A stretch of 43,675 nucleotides of DNA. It comes from Clostridia bacterium (GTDB taxonomy: Bacteria > Bacillota > Clostridia > Peptostreptococcales > Acidaminobacteraceae). The notes beneath the pieces were generated by a model. It saw nothing but the letters and a program-made list of their open reading frames with translations. It was not told the DNA's origin and made no database searches. Every line of letters starts with the position of its first letter. Position 1 is the first letter of the stretch. Positions 15,672-24,869 of this stretch are shown here, piece by piece. Position numbers and translations under genes: made by a program. The stretch covers positions 1-43,675 of the forward strand of contig JAGYOH010000018.1 of NCBI GenBank assembly GCA_018399635.1. Direction: 5' to 3'.

Positions 15672-16217
15672 ATGATAGAAATCAGGTGGCATGGCAGAGG
15701 CGGCCAGGGGAGCTTCACGGCTTCAAGAATCCTGGGTGCCGCGGCATCGGTTTACGGCGGAATCAACGCCATGGCGTTTCCTTCCTTCGGTCCCGAGAGA
15801 AGGGGAGCCCCTGTCCTGGGCTTCACCAAGCTTTCGGAGTCGAAAATCACAGATCGCAGTGAAATTCTGGCGCCGGACTATGTGATCGTCCTGGATGAAT
15901 CCCTGTGGCATGAAGGGGTGAAGGTGGGTCTGAAGGAGGATACAGTGATCATCATCAACACCGGGGACCCCGGTCCTTATCAGGAGGAGGTCTCCCAGAG
16001 GGTGGTGGGGGCCGACGTGACCCCCGTGGCCCTGGAGATCATCGGACTGCCCATCGCCAATATCGGCATGATGGGCGCCTTTGCGGCCCTGGATGAAACC
16101 GTGTCCCTGGACCATATCAAAAAGGCCATCGAGGACGGGATGAAGTCCGGCATGGCTGTGAAAAACATCCGGGTGATTGAAAAAGTATATGCGTCTGTGA
16201 AGGAGGCCCTCAAATGA
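15672..16217 (+). CDS. porC: 2-oxoacid:ferredoxin oxidoreductase, gamma subunit
   Basis: The 181-residue protein opens with IEIRWHGRGGQGSFTASRIL and FPSFGPERRGAPVLGF, the signature of the gamma domain of pyruvate/2-ketoisovalerate ferredoxin oxidoreductases. This complex oxidatively decarboxylates a 2-oxoacid to the acyl-CoA and reduces ferredoxin. The gene is first of four in the order gamma, delta, alpha, beta. Start ATG 15672 follows GAGGAGG. The order and sequence favour pyruvate, but a branched-chain 2-oxoacid cannot be excluded. Confidence 0.9.
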   Translation: MIEIRWHGRGGQGSFTASRILGAAASVYGGINAMAFPSFGPERRGAPVLGFTKLSESKITDRSEILAPDYVIVLDESLWHEGVKVGLKEDTVIIINTGDPGPYQEEVSQRVVGADVTPVALEIIGLPIANIGMMGAFAALDETVSLDHIKKAIEDGMKSGMAVKNIRVIEKVYASVKEALK

Positions 16218-16513
16218 AAAGACCTCAAGTCAAGTCCTGGGAATATCCAAGGAGAGTCCAGGATTTCCCCCTGGGCAGCACCTGTGACAGCGATCATCTG
16301 GTGAGCATCAACGCCGGCTGGCGCACCTTCAGACCGGTCATCGACCATGACCGGTGCATCGACTGCCTGAAATGCTTCCTGGTCTGTCCCGACGGCGCCA
16401 TTGACAAGTCGGGTCCCCTGCTGGCCGTTGATTACGACTTCTGCAAGGGCTGTGGCATCTGTGCCCATGAATGTCCGGTGAAGGCCATTGAAATGATCAA
16501 GGAGGTGAAGTGA
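16214..16513 (+). CDS. porD: 2-oxoacid:ferredoxin oxidoreductase, delta (ferredoxin) subunit
   Basis: The 99-residue protein carries two 4Fe-4S motifs, CIDCLKCFLVCPDGAI and CKGCGICAHECPVKAI, and passes electrons from the alpha/beta core to ferredoxin. The start ATG 16214 overlaps the porC stop by four bases, and its own stop abuts porA, so the three are translationally coupled. Confidence 0.93.
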   Translation: MKRPQVKSWEYPRRVQDFPLGSTCDSDHLVSINAGWRTFRPVIDHDRCIDCLKCFLVCPDGAIDKSGPLLAVDYDFCKGCGICAHECPVKAIEMIKEVK

Positions 16514-17700
16514 TGAGCGGCATCAGGAAATTCATCTGCGGGGACGACGCCGTGGCGGAAGGGGTGAGGCTTTCCCGTCCCCATGTGATCTCCGCCTATC
16601 CCATCACCCCCCAGACCATCGTGGTGGAACGGCTCTCAGAATATGTGGAGGAGGGGTCTCTCAAGGCCAGGTATATGCACGTGGAGTCGGAGCACAGCGC
16701 CATGTCCTGCGCCATCGGGGTGAGCTCCGTGGGGGCCAGGGCCTTTACGGCCACCTCCTCCCAGGGCCTTCTGTACATGGCGGAGACCCTGCCCTACGCC
16801 TCCGGGGCCAGGCTGCCCATCGTGATGATGAACGCCAACAGGTCCATCGCCACCCCCTGGAACATCTACGGGGACCAGATGGACGCCATGTTCCTGCTCA
16901 ATTCCGGGTGGATCCAGTACTACGTGGAGGATGCCCAGGAGGCTCTGGACATGATGATCCAGGGATATCGCCTGGCCGAGGACCCCGAGGTGATGACCCC
17001 GGTGATGATCAATGTGGACGGCTTTGTCCTCACCCATACCTATGAACTGGTTGAGATTCCGGACCAGGCCGGGGTGGATGCCTTTCTGCCTCCCTTGAAA
17101 ATGCCCCTGAACAGCATGAGTCTGGAGGCCCCCAAAAGCCTCAGCATTTCCGCAGGGAACGACACCAACATGGAATTCAACATGAAGCAGCATCTGGACA
17201 TGCTGGCGGCCGGGACCCGCATCCAAGCGGTGGACAAGGCCTATGGCCAGGCCTTCGGCCGCTACTACCACGGTGCTCTGGAAAAAATCCGTACGGAGGA
17301 TGCCGAGGTGATTCTCATCACGGCGGGAACCGTGACGGGTACGGCCCGGGTGGTGGTGGACCGGCTCAGAGGGGAAGGAAAAAAGGTGGGACTGGTCAAA
17401 CTGAGGGTGCTCAGACCCTTCCCGGTGGAGGAACTCACCGAAGCCCTCAAGGGGGCCGAAGCGGTGGGGGTGCTTGACAAGAATATTTCCTTCGGCTATG
17501 AGGGGACCATTTTCACCAATGTGAATTCCGCCCTGATGGCCAGGGCCATGACCCCCAAAACCATGAACTTCATCGGCGGCATCGGCGGCAGGGACATCAC
17601 CAAGGAAAACCTCATCGAGGCTTATGACAAGCTTTTCGGTGCGGCGGCGGGCCAGCCCCTGGAAAGGGTGCAGTATATGAATGTGAGGTGTGACTACTGA
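16513..17700 (+). CDS. porA: 2-oxoacid:ferredoxin oxidoreductase, alpha subunit
   Basis: The 395-residue subunit has YPITPQT near the N-terminus (substrate and thiamine diphosphate pocket), the ESEHSAMSCAIGVSSVGARA segment, GDQMDAMFLL and a C-terminal domain with ITAGTVTGTARVVVDRLR and KLRVLRPFPVEEL. These are typical of PorA of four-subunit enzymes. Start ATG 16513 is preferred over GTG 16510 because it lies at a better distance from GGAGGTG at 16501-16507. It overlaps the porD stop by one base. Confidence 0.9.
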   Translation: MSGIRKFICGDDAVAEGVRLSRPHVISAYPITPQTIVVERLSEYVEEGSLKARYMHVESEHSAMSCAIGVSSVGARAFTATSSQGLLYMAETLPYASGARLPIVMMNANRSIATPWNIYGDQMDAMFLLNSGWIQYYVEDAQEALDMMIQGYRLAEDPEVMTPVMINVDGFVLTHTYELVEIPDQAGVDAFLPPLKMPLNSMSLEAPKSLSISAGNDTNMEFNMKQHLDMLAAGTRIQAVDKAYGQAFGRYYHGALEKIRTEDAEVILITAGTVTGTARVVVDRLRGEGKKVGLVKLRVLRPFPVEELTEALKGAEAVGVLDKNISFGYEGTIFTNVNSALMARAMTPKTMNFIGGIGGRDITKENLIEAYDKLFGAAAGQPLERVQYMNVRCDY

Positions 17701-18593
17701 TGGTGAAACTCAATGCGAAGACCCTCCACAATGAAGAATACTTCTACGGACACAAGGCCTGCGGCGGATGCGGCGAGAGTCTGGCCCTGCGCCACGCCAT
17801 GAAGGTCCTGGGTCCCGATACCTTTGCGGCCCTGCCGGCGGGATGCATGGCGGCGGTGTCCTTCATCTATCCCAACATGGCCTTCACCACCAATGCCATG
17901 ATCACCCCCTTCGCGGCCACGGGAGCCGTGGCTTCCGGCATGGCGGCGGGCCTCGAGGCCCTGGGTATCGAGGGGACCCAGACCATCGGCATCGCCGGCG
18001 ACGGTGGTACGGCGGATATCGGCTTCCAGGCCCTGTCGGGGGCCATTGACCGCAATGACGACATCATCTACCTGGCCACGGACAACGAGGCCTACATGAA
18101 CACCGGCATTCAAAAGAGCGGACTGACCCCCTACGGGACCAGGACCACCACCTCCCCGGCGGGGAAAAATCTCCCGGGGTCCATCCGCCAGAAGAAAAAC
18201 ATGTTTGAAATCGTCGCCGCCCACGGCATCTCCTACGCCGCCACGGCGAGTGTGGGCTATCTCGAGGATTTCCTGATGAAGATGGCGAAGGCCAAGGCCG
18301 TCAAGGGGACCTCCTATATCCACGTTTTTGTCCCCTGTCCCACGGGCTGGGGCTATCCGGCCCAGCAGACGGTGTCCCTGGCCAAGGCGGCGGTGGACTC
18401 CGGTCTGTGGTATCTGGCGGAATATGAAGCCGGGGAGTTCAAGCTCAACCGCAATCCCAAAAGCTTCACCCCGGCGGCGGACTACCTTCTGGCCCAGTCC
18501 CGGTTCAAGCATCTGACCCCGGAGGATATTTCCCGGATAGAGGCGCAGCGGGATGCCAAGTGGGAAATCATGAGACGCAAATGGCTGGGGTAG
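17700..18593 (+). CDS. porB: 2-oxoacid:ferredoxin oxidoreductase, beta subunit
   Basis: The 297-residue subunit binds thiamine diphosphate: GDGGTADIGFQALSGAIDRN followed by DNEAYMNTGIQKSG is the GDG...N cofactor motif. Cys pairs in HKACGGCGESLALRH, a further Cys in PAGCMAA and one in FVPCPTGW would hold its 4Fe-4S cluster. The phrase MNTGIQKSG with a TPYG continuation matches PorB of pyruvate synthases better than other classes. ATG 17700 shares one base with the porA stop. Confidence 0.92.
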   Translation: MVKLNAKTLHNEEYFYGHKACGGCGESLALRHAMKVLGPDTFAALPAGCMAAVSFIYPNMAFTTNAMITPFAATGAVASGMAAGLEALGIEGTQTIGIAGDGGTADIGFQALSGAIDRNDDIIYLATDNEAYMNTGIQKSGLTPYGTRTTTSPAGKNLPGSIRQKKNMFEIVAAHGISYAATASVGYLEDFLMKMAKAKAVKGTSYIHVFVPCPTGWGYPAQQTVSLAKAAVDSGLWYLAEYEAGEFKLNRNPKSFTPAADYLLAQSRFKHLTPEDISRIEAQRDAKWEIMRRKWLG

Positions 18594-19252
18594 TCGGCCG
18601 GGTCCCCGGCGGGGCGGCCCAGCGGGAAATCTACGAAGTGCTGAAAAAACGCATCGTGGATCTGGACTATGAACCCGGTGAGGTCCTCAATGAGAAGGAA
18701 CTGGCCGGGGAATTCTCCGTGAGCAGGACGCCGGTAAGAGAGGCCCTGCTGCGTCTTTCCCAGATGGGGCTGGTTGAAATGCGGCCCCGGGTGGGGACCT
18801 TCGTGACCCTCATCGACCTGAGGCAGGTCAAGGACGCCTACGAGGTCAAGACCAACCTGGAGGGGCTGGCCGCAGAGCTGGCCAGTCAGAGAGCGAGCCG
18901 GGAGGATATCGAGGCCCTCTTTGCCATCATAGAGCGCTTTGACACCTACGACATCGTCAAGGACTACCAGTCCTGCATCGACGAGGACCAGCTCTTTCAT
19001 CAGATCGTCAGAAGGGCCGCCAAGAATCCGATCCTTCTCGAGACCCTCGAGGGCCTCAACGTGAAAACGGCCCGATTCCTGCAATCCATTCATTATGTCA
19101 TCGATGACTACGAGTGGTTCAGGGATTCCCTTCACAGCATGGCCGCGGCCATCCGGGAAGGGGACGGCCCCGGGGCGCGTCAGACCACGGAGGCGCATAC
19201 GGTGAAGTTTCTCAGGCAGATGAGCAGGCGCTTCTTTTCAGACCTGGACTAG
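18581..19252 (+). CDS. GntR family (FCD-type) transcriptional regulator
   Basis: An N-terminal winged helix (LNEKELAGEFSVSRTPVREA) is followed by an all-helical FCD ligand domain (from about residue 85, DAYEVKTNLEGLAAELASQR; metal-type residues in the DQLFHQIV region). The start ATG 18581 overlaps porB by 13 bases; a GTG at 18560 in the same frame is the alternative. Being last in the oxidoreductase operon, and with TATATC/GATATA palindromes covering the operon promoter, it probably controls this operon in response to an organic acid. The effector is unknown. Confidence 0.88.
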   Translation: MAGVVGRVPGGAAQREIYEVLKKRIVDLDYEPGEVLNEKELAGEFSVSRTPVREALLRLSQMGLVEMRPRVGTFVTLIDLRQVKDAYEVKTNLEGLAAELASQRASREDIEALFAIIERFDTYDIVKDYQSCIDEDQLFHQIVRRAAKNPILLETLEGLNVKTARFLQSIHYVIDDYEWFRDSLHSMAAAIREGDGPGARQTTEAHTVKFLRQMSRRFFSDLD

Positions 19253-19312
19253 GAAGTTTTCAGGACAATTTCAAAAAAATCAGCAATAATGCCTAAAAAT
19301 TATTTTATATTG

Positions 19313-19341
19313 TTGACAAGCCAAATTTAAAATTATATAAT
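19313..19341 (+). promoter_or_regulatory. Perfect consensus promoter of veg
   Basis: TTGACA at 19313-19318 and TATAAT at 19336-19341 have the ideal 17-base spacer within a very AT-rich stretch. In Bacillus the veg promoter is likewise among the strongest known. Confidence 0.85.
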
Positions 19342-19401
19342 GTTGATTTTTCACCCGAATAATGTTAGAATTAGGATAGATTATTAGTTGGGGTGATGTG
19401 G

Positions 19402-19668
19402 ATGGCTACTAAGAAGACCCTGGGAGAAATCAAGCAATCGGTTGAGGATCACCTGGGAGAGAGAGTTACCTTGAAAACGAACAAGGGAAGAAAAAAGGTG
19501 AAGGTGAAGGAAGGCGTTTTGCTGGAAACCTACCCTGCGGTGTTCGTGGTCAGAATCGACGAAGGCTTGGAATCGGAACGAAAGATCTCCTACAGCTATT
19601 CGGATATTTTGACAGAGACTGTGGAAGTCACCTTGATTGACACGGAAGTTAGAATTTTCGCTTCTTAA
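19402..19668 (+). CDS. veg: Veg family protein
   Basis: The 88-residue product reads MATKKTLGEIKQSVEDHLGE, then TNKGRKKVKVKEGVLLETYP and SYSYSDILTETVEVTL, a clear Veg/DUF1021 protein of normal length. In Bacillus subtilis Veg promotes biofilm matrix expression. The start ATG 19402 follows GGGGTG; two earlier in-frame starts at 19393 and 19396 would give an extra MMW. It is a single-gene unit between a consensus promoter and a strong terminator. In many Firmicutes veg sits near ispE, which is 3.6 kb downstream here with the arc genes in between. Confidence 0.92.
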   Translation: MATKKTLGEIKQSVEDHLGERVTLKTNKGRKKVKVKEGVLLETYPAVFVVRIDEGLESERKISYSYSDILTETVEVTLIDTEVRIFAS

Positions 19669-19670
19669 GA

Positions 19671-19700
19671 AAAAAAAGAGCCTGGAGCTCTTTTTTTCTT
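19671..19700. terminator. Terminator of veg
   Basis: An A-run and GAGC (19678-19681) pair with GCTC (19687-19690) and a T-run. Symmetrical, so it could work both ways. Confidence 0.8.
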
Positions 19701-19852
19701 TGAAAAAAAATTTATTCATTTTTTGTCATCTTTATTCAAGGAAGAGCAGGGGGAAGCAAGGGGACGGAAAGGCTGTCAATAAATGGGAGACTATACATGG
19801 AATGAATATTCAGAAAAATTACAAATTGTGGAAAAGCCTTGACCCGTTGAAT

Positions 19853-19882
19853 TTGCAGGCCTTGTCCTTTTTAGTGTATACT
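19853..19882 (+). promoter_or_regulatory. Probable promoter of the arc operon
   Basis: TTGCAG (19853-19858) and TATACT (19877-19882) are 18 bases apart; the start of arcA is 60 bases further. A 10-base palindrome TGAATATTCA at 19803-19812 lies upstream and recalls half-sites of ArgR boxes, but lacks the normal spacing, so I give it little weight. Confidence 0.45.
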
Positions 19883-19942
19883 GGGGGCAGGCAAACGTCG
19901 GATGAATAAAATGGAAAAAACCCCCAAAGAAGGAGCGATAAA

Positions 19943-21178
19943 ATGGATAAGCAGATCAATTTGCAGGTTTACTCCGAGATCGGGAAACTGAAAAAGGTTC
20001 TTTTGCACCGTCCGGGACCTGAGATAGAGAATCTCACACCGGACCTGATGGACCGTCTGCTCTTCGACGATATTCCCTACATGGAAATGGCCCGGGTGGA
20101 GCACGACGCCTTTGCCCAGGTTTTCAAGGAGCGTGGCATCGAGGTCTTCTATCTCGAGGAAATGGTGGCCGACGTCCTGGAGGATGCCGGGATCAAGGAG
20201 CGGATGATCGCCCAGTTCATCGATGAGGCCAATGTCAAAAGCGATTACCGGATCGAACAGCTCAAAGAATATTTCGGGGCCTTCAAGAGCCACCGGAAAC
20301 TGGTGGAGGTCATGATCGCGGGAATCAGGGCCCAGGAATTCGAGGCCCTCAAGACCAACAATCTGAGGGATCTGGTCATGAACGACTATCCCTTCATCGT
20401 GGATCCCATGCCCAACCTCTATTTCACCCGTGATCCCTTTTCCACCATCGGCAGGGGAATCTCCCTCAACCACATGGCCACGGTGACCCGGAACCGGGAG
20501 ACGATCTTCTCCGAGTATATTTTCAAATACCACAAGTACTTCAGAGACCAGCAGATTCCCTTCTGGTACTATCGGGATCGCCACTATTCCATGGAGGGGG
20601 GGGACCAGCTCATCCTCAGTGACAAGGTCCTGGCCATCGGCATTTCCCAGAGGACCTCGCCCGAGGCCATTGATGAACTGGCCAAGAGCATCTTCAGTTC
20701 CGATGAACCCTTCGAGGTGATCATCGCCATCGAGATTCCGAAAACCAGGGCTTTCATGCACCTGGATACCGTCTTCACCATGCTGGATTATGACAAGTTC
20801 ACAATTCATCCGGAGATCGAGGGCCCATTAAGTGTGTACTCAATGGTAAAGAAAGATGGTAAAATAGTAATAACCAAGGAAGTCAAGGAACTCGACAGGA
20901 TTCTGGCCAAATATCTCGGCCTCGACAAGGTGAACCTGATCCGCTGCGGCGGCAAGCAGGGAATCGACGCCGCCAGGGAGCAGTGGAACGACGGCTCCAA
21001 TACCCTGGCCATCGCTCCGGGGGAAGTCATCGTCTATGCCAGAAATCATGTCACCAACAAGATCCTGGAAAGCCAGGGGGTCAAGATTCATGTCATGCCC
21101 TCCTCGGAACTCTCCCGGGGAAGGGGCGGGCCGCGATGCATGTCCATGCCTCTTGAAAGAGAACTGATCAATAAATAA
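19943..21178 (+). CDS. arcA: Arginine deiminase
   Basis: It hydrolyses arginine to citrulline and ammonia in the cytosol, the first step of the arginine deiminase pathway. The 411 residues contain the expected landmarks: [19 protein letters not shown] at the start, [11 protein letters not shown] (substrate binding), [11 protein letters not shown], the catalytic His in [10 protein letters not shown] and the nucleophilic Cys399 in [13 protein letters not shown]. Length matches the family. Start ATG 19943 follows GAAGGAG. arcB and arcC follow in the same direction, and no arginine/ornithine antiporter gene is present. Confidence 0.97.
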   Translation: MDKQINLQVYSEIGKLKKVLLHRPGPEIENLTPDLMDRLLFDDIPYMEMARVEHDAFAQVFKERGIEVFYLEEMVADVLEDAGIKERMIAQFIDEANVKSDYRIEQLKEYFGAFKSHRKLVEVMIAGIRAQEFEALKTNNLRDLVMNDYPFIVDPMPNLYFTRDPFSTIGRGISLNHMATVTRNRETIFSEYIFKYHKYFRDQQIPFWYYRDRHYSMEGGDQLILSDKVLAIGISQRTSPEAIDELAKSIFSSDEPFEVIIAIEIPKTRAFMHLDTVFTMLDYDKFTIHPEIEGPLSVYSMVKKDGKIVITKEVKELDRILAKYLGLDKVNLIRCGGKQGIDAAREQWNDGSNTLAIAPGEVIVYARNHVTNKILESQGVKIHVMPSSELSRGRGGPRCMSMPLERELINK

Positions 21179-21192
21179 GGAGGAAGCAAACT

Positions 21193-22182
21193 ATGCCAGT
21201 GAATTTGAAAGGTCGAAGCTTCATCACCCTGAAGGATTTCACCCCCCAGGAGATTCGTTACATGCTGGATCTGAGTCATGATCTCAAGGCGAAAAAACGG
21301 GCCGGCATCAAGGGCGGCGCCCTGGAGGGAAAAAACATCTGTCTGATTTTTGAAAAGACCTCGACGAGGACCAGAACCGCCTTCGAGGTGGCCGCCTTTG
21401 ACGAGGGCGCCAATGTCACATTTCTGACCAACTCCCAGATGGGCAAGAAGGAATCCGCCGAGGACACGGCGAAGGTCCTGGGACGTTACTATGATGGCAT
21501 TGAATTCCGGGGATTCCTGCAGGAAACGGTGGAGACCCTGGCCCGTCATTCGGGGGTTCCCGTCTGGAACGGTCTGACGGACCTCTACCATCCCACCCAG
21601 ATTCTGGCGGATTTCCTCACCGTGGAGGAGCATGTGGCCAAGCCCCTGAACAAGGTGAAATTCGTCTACGCCGGTGACGCCAGAAACAATATGGGGAATT
21701 CCCTGATGATCGGCGCGGCGAAGATGGGCATGCATTTCGTGGCCTTGGCGCCCAAATCCCTGTGGCCGGATGAGGCCCTGGTGGCCGAAATGCGGGAAAT
21801 CGCCAGAGAGACCGGTGCCCTCATCGAGCTCAGCGACGATACCGAAGCCGTGAAGGGGGCCGATGTCATCTACACCGATGTCTGGGTCTCCATGGGAGAG
21901 GAACACCTCTTCGAGGAAAGAATCAAGATCCTCAAGGATTATCAGGTCAATATGGACCTTGTGAAGAAAACCGAAAATCCCGACATGATTTTCATGCACT
22001 GTCTCCCGGCCTTCCATGATCTCAATACGGCGGTGGGACTTGAAATCAAGGAAAAATTCGGTCTTGAAGCCATGGAGGTGACGGACGAGGTCTTCAGAAG
22101 CCGGCATTCCGTGGTCTTTGACGAGGCGGAGAACCGCATGCACACCATCAAGGCGGTCATGGTGGCCACGATTGGTCATTGA
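21193..22182 (+). CDS. arcB: Ornithine carbamoyltransferase (catabolic)
   Basis: It splits citrulline with phosphate into ornithine and carbamoyl phosphate. The 329-residue protein has the carbamoyl phosphate loop STRTRTAFE (residues about 57-65), HPTQILADF and the HCLPAFHD motif near residue 273, all expected for the enzyme. It begins 15 bases after arcA behind AAGGAGG at 21178-21184. Catabolic rather than biosynthetic use is inferred from the arcA and arcC neighbours. Confidence 0.96.
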   Translation: MPVNLKGRSFITLKDFTPQEIRYMLDLSHDLKAKKRAGIKGGALEGKNICLIFEKTSTRTRTAFEVAAFDEGANVTFLTNSQMGKKESAEDTAKVLGRYYDGIEFRGFLQETVETLARHSGVPVWNGLTDLYHPTQILADFLTVEEHVAKPLNKVKFVYAGDARNNMGNSLMIGAAKMGMHFVALAPKSLWPDEALVAEMREIARETGALIELSDDTEAVKGADVIYTDVWVSMGEEHLFEERIKILKDYQVNMDLVKKTENPDMIFMHCLPAFHDLNTAVGLEIKEKFGLEAMEVTDEVFRSRHSVVFDEAENRMHTIKAVMVATIGH

Positions 22183-22202
22183 CAAAAAGGAGGGCAAAGA
22201 CA

Positions 22203-23141
22203 ATGGCAAATAAAATCGTGGTGGCTTTAGGAGGCAATGCCCTCGGCAAGACCCCCCGGGAACAGATTGCTCTGGTCAAGAACACGGCGAAGCCCATCGT
22301 GGACCTCATCGAGCACGGCAATCAGGTCATTCTGGCCCATGGCAACGGACCCCAGGTGGGGATGATCAACCTGGCCATGGATACGGCCTCGAAAACCGAG
22401 GCCGGGACGCCGGAAATGCCCTTTCCGGAATGCGGGGCCATGAGCCAGGGCTATATCGGATACCATCTGCAGAACGCCATCAGGGAGGAACTGCTGGAGC
22501 GGGGAATCGACAAGCCTGTGGCGACGGTGATCACCCAGGTCATCGTGGACAAGGACGACCAGGCCTTTGACAGGCCTTCCAAGCCCATCGGGGCCTTTTA
22601 CTCCAAGGATGAAGCCGACGGCATGATCCGGGACAAGGGATTCACCATGGTGGAGGATGCCGGCAGGGGTTACCGCCGGGTGGTTCCCTCGCCCCTTCCC
22701 GTGGACGTGGCGGAGAAGGAAACCGTGAAAACCCTGGTGGACAACGGTCATGTGGTCATCACCGTAGGCGGCGGCGGGATTCCCGTGGTCCGGGAGGGCC
22801 ATGGCCTGAAGGGGGTGGCGGCGGTCATCGACAAGGATTTTGCCAGCGGGAAAATCGCTGAACTTCTGGATGCGGACTACCTGATCATTCTCACGGCGGT
22901 GGAAAAGGTGGCCATCCATTTCGGCAAGGAAAACGAGAAGTGGCTGGACAGGCTTTCCCTCGAGGAGGCCCAGACCTATATCGATGAAGGTCATTTTGCG
23001 CCGGGATCCATGCTGCCCAAGGTCAAGGCGGCCATGATGTTCGCGGCTTCCAAAAAAGGACGCAGGGCCCTGATCACTTCTTTGGAGAAGGCGGAGATGG
23101 GGATCGAGGGTAAAACCGGCACCATCATCGAAAGGCTCTAA
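22203..23141 (+). CDS. arcC: Carbamate kinase
   Basis: It transfers the phosphate of carbamoyl phosphate to ADP, giving the ATP of the pathway. Start ATG 22203 follows AAGGAGG at 22188-22194; an upstream in-frame TTG overlapping arcB is not needed. The 312 residues include KIVVALGGNALGKTPREQIA, LAHGNGPQVG, YRRVVPSPLPVDV and ITVGGGGIPVV, the usual amino-acid-kinase-fold motifs. It closes the arcABC operon and is followed by the elaborate hairpin at 23159. Confidence 0.96.
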   Translation: MANKIVVALGGNALGKTPREQIALVKNTAKPIVDLIEHGNQVILAHGNGPQVGMINLAMDTASKTEAGTPEMPFPECGAMSQGYIGYHLQNAIREELLERGIDKPVATVITQVIVDKDDQAFDRPSKPIGAFYSKDEADGMIRDKGFTMVEDAGRGYRRVVPSPLPVDVAEKETVKTLVDNGHVVITVGGGGIPVVREGHGLKGVAAVIDKDFASGKIAELLDADYLIILTAVEKVAIHFGKENEKWLDRLSLEEAQTYIDEGHFAPGSMLPKVKAAMMFAASKKGRRALITSLEKAEMGIEGKTGTIIERL

Positions 23142-23158
23142 AGACGGATGACAGGATC

Positions 23159-23232
23159 AACTCCTTTTGAGGCGGGTACCTGAAATGCAGGGCATTTCAA
23201 ATCGGCTTTCAAGAGGAGTTTTTCTTTTTTTT
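23159..23232 (+). terminator. Branched hairpin terminator after arcC
   Basis: A 12-base outer stem (AACTCCTTTTGA at 23159-23170 with TCAAGAGGAGTT at 23209-23220, one G-U pair) encloses a second perfect hairpin (TGAAATG at 23181-23187 with CATTTCA at 23193-23199). The structure ends in TTTCTTTTTTTT. This is a terminator by position; the inner hairpin makes it more elaborate than others in the window. Confidence 0.7.
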
Positions 23233-23308
23233 GTGGCGATGGTCTGGGTTTAGGAGTATAATGGTTTCGGAATGTATTTTGTATAATGTATGTTATGAGG
23301 TCTGATCA

Positions 23309-24157
23309 ATGGAAATCGCTGTGGCAGCCTACGGAAAAATCAATTTGTTCTTGGACGTCATCGGAAAACTGGAAAACGGTTACCATGAAGTGGATATGGT
23401 GATGCAGCGGATCAGTCTCAGGGATGTCATTCATCTGGAGAAAAGGGATTCGGGCATCGAGATTCTTACCGACCACGCCTACCTGCCTGTGGATGAGAAC
23501 AATCTGGCCTACCAGGGCGCCAGGAGGGTCAGGGAGGCCCTGGGTCTCAGGGGCGGCGTCCGGATCCGGATCGAAAAGCACATTCCCGTTGCCGCAGGCC
23601 TTGCCGGAGGCAGTGCCGACGCGGCGGCGGTCATTGAAGGAATGAACGCCCTGTACGGCCTGGGGCTTTCCCGGGAGGCGATGATGGCCCTGGGAGGCCC
23701 CCTGGGGGCGGACGTGCCCTTTTGTTTTTTGAAAGGGGCCGCCCGGGCCCGGGGAATCGGACAGGACCTGACCCCGGTCAAGGGACTCGGGGATGTCTAC
23801 CTGGTCCTCACCAAGCCCAATCTCAGCGTCTCCACCAGGGAGATCTACGAGAACCTGACGGAGGAGGACTGCCGGGACCACGGCAGCATGACAGACATGC
23901 TCCAGGCTCTTGAGGAGGAGAATATCTACCGCATCTCGCAAAGCCTCTTCAACACCCTGGAAAGGGTGACCCTTCGCCGCTATCCCGGGGTGCTGCAGGA
24001 GAAGAAAAGGATGATTTCCTACGGGGCCCGGGGGGTTCTGATGAGCGGCAGCGGACCCACGATTCTGGGGCTTTTCAACCGGGAGGGACCGGCCAGGGCC
24101 GCCGCGAAGAATTTCAAGCGTTTCAATCAACAGACCTATCTGGTCAGACCCTTTTAG
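23309..24157 (+). CDS. ispE: 4-diphosphocytidyl-2-C-methyl-D-erythritol kinase
   Basis: This GHMP kinase phosphorylates CDP-ME in the non-mevalonate isoprenoid pathway. The 282-residue protein has AYGKINLFLDVIGKLENGYH at the start, the ATP loop PVAAGLAGGSADAAAV (residues about 93-108) and the third GHMP motif MSGSGPTILGLF near residue 249. Two TATAAT elements at 23257-23262 and 23282-23287 precede it without clear -35 boxes. It is the first gene of a run ispE-GntR-ddl-DUF1934. Confidence 0.95.
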   Translation: MEIAVAAYGKINLFLDVIGKLENGYHEVDMVMQRISLRDVIHLEKRDSGIEILTDHAYLPVDENNLAYQGARRVREALGLRGGVRIRIEKHIPVAAGLAGGSADAAAVIEGMNALYGLGLSREAMMALGGPLGADVPFCFLKGAARARGIGQDLTPVKGLGDVYLVLTKPNLSVSTREIYENLTEEDCRDHGSMTDMLQALEEENIYRISQSLFNTLERVTLRRYPGVLQEKKRMISYGARGVLMSGSGPTILGLFNREGPARAAAKNFKRFNQQTYLVRPF

Positions 24158-24182
24158 GGGAATATGGGGGGTATGGATTGCC

Positions 24183-24869
24183 ATGAGTGAACTTAAAAAA
24201 CTGGACTTGAACCACTACAAGCCTCTGGGGGAGGTGGTCTTCGATTTTCTGAGGGATGCCATCATGACTGGAGAACTCAAACCCGGCCAGAGGCTGATGG
24301 AGAATACCATCGCCGATGAACTGGGGGTGTCGAGGACACCGGTGAGAGAGGCCATCAGAAAGCTGGAAAAGGAAAACTTCATTACCATGGTGCCGAGAAA
24401 AGGGGCCTACGTCTCGAAGCTGACCTTGAAGGACATACTGGATGTTCTGGAGGTCAGAAGAGTCCTGGAGGGCTTCGCCTCGGAGCTGGCGGCCACCAGG
24501 ATGACCCTGGAGGAGGTGGAGGGTCTCAAAAGAATCCATGAGGATTTCAAAAGATCCTTCGACCAGAATCGTCTTGAGGGCATGATTGAAAAGGACCGGG
24601 AGTTCCATGATCTGATTTTCAAGGCTTCGAAGAATCACCGCCTCATCGGTCTGGTGACGGAGCTCCACGAGCAGTTCCACCGCTTCCGTCTCATCTACTT
24701 CAATGAGTTTTCGGACTTTGAAAATATCGTCAGCTGGCACCAGTCCATTCTTGAGGCCATCGAGAGCAAGGACCCCATCAGCGCCAGAATCCACGCCCAG
24801 GACCACGTCATGGCCATTGAGGAGAGCGTGGTGGCCTGGACCAAGGAACAGGGTGAAGTCAATGTCTAA
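24183..24869 (+). CDS. GntR family (FCD-type) transcriptional regulator
   Basis: A winged helix (MENTIADELGVSRTPVREAI, residues about 39-58) and an all-helical FCD domain (VLEVRRVLEGFASELAATRM, EKDREFHDLIFKASKNHRLI) give a typical 228-residue member. GntR genes directly after ispE are a recurrent arrangement in Clostridia. Its 3' end overlaps the ddl start by eight bases, so both are translated together. Target genes are unknown; it differs in sequence from the other GntR protein at 18581. Confidence 0.9.
   Translation: MSELKKLDLNHYKPLGEVVFDFLRDAIMTGELKPGQRLMENTIADELGVSRTPVREAIRKLEKENFITMVPRKGAYVSKLTLKDILDVLEVRRVLEGFASELAATRMTLEEVEGLKRIHEDFKRSFDQNRLEGMIEKDREFHDLIFKASKNHRLIGLVTELHEQFHRFRLIYFNEFSDFENIVSWHQSILEAIESKDPISARIHAQDHVMAIEESVVAWTKEQGEVNV

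Noticed and set aside
19803-19812. TGAATATTCA as an ArgR box for the arc operon
   Set aside because: The half-sites lack the normal spacer and there is only one copy, about 40 bases upstream of the -35 box; too weak to list as a site.
21088-22209. 373-residue open frame antisense to arcB
   Set aside because: Shadow of a certain gene; no start signal and no domain.
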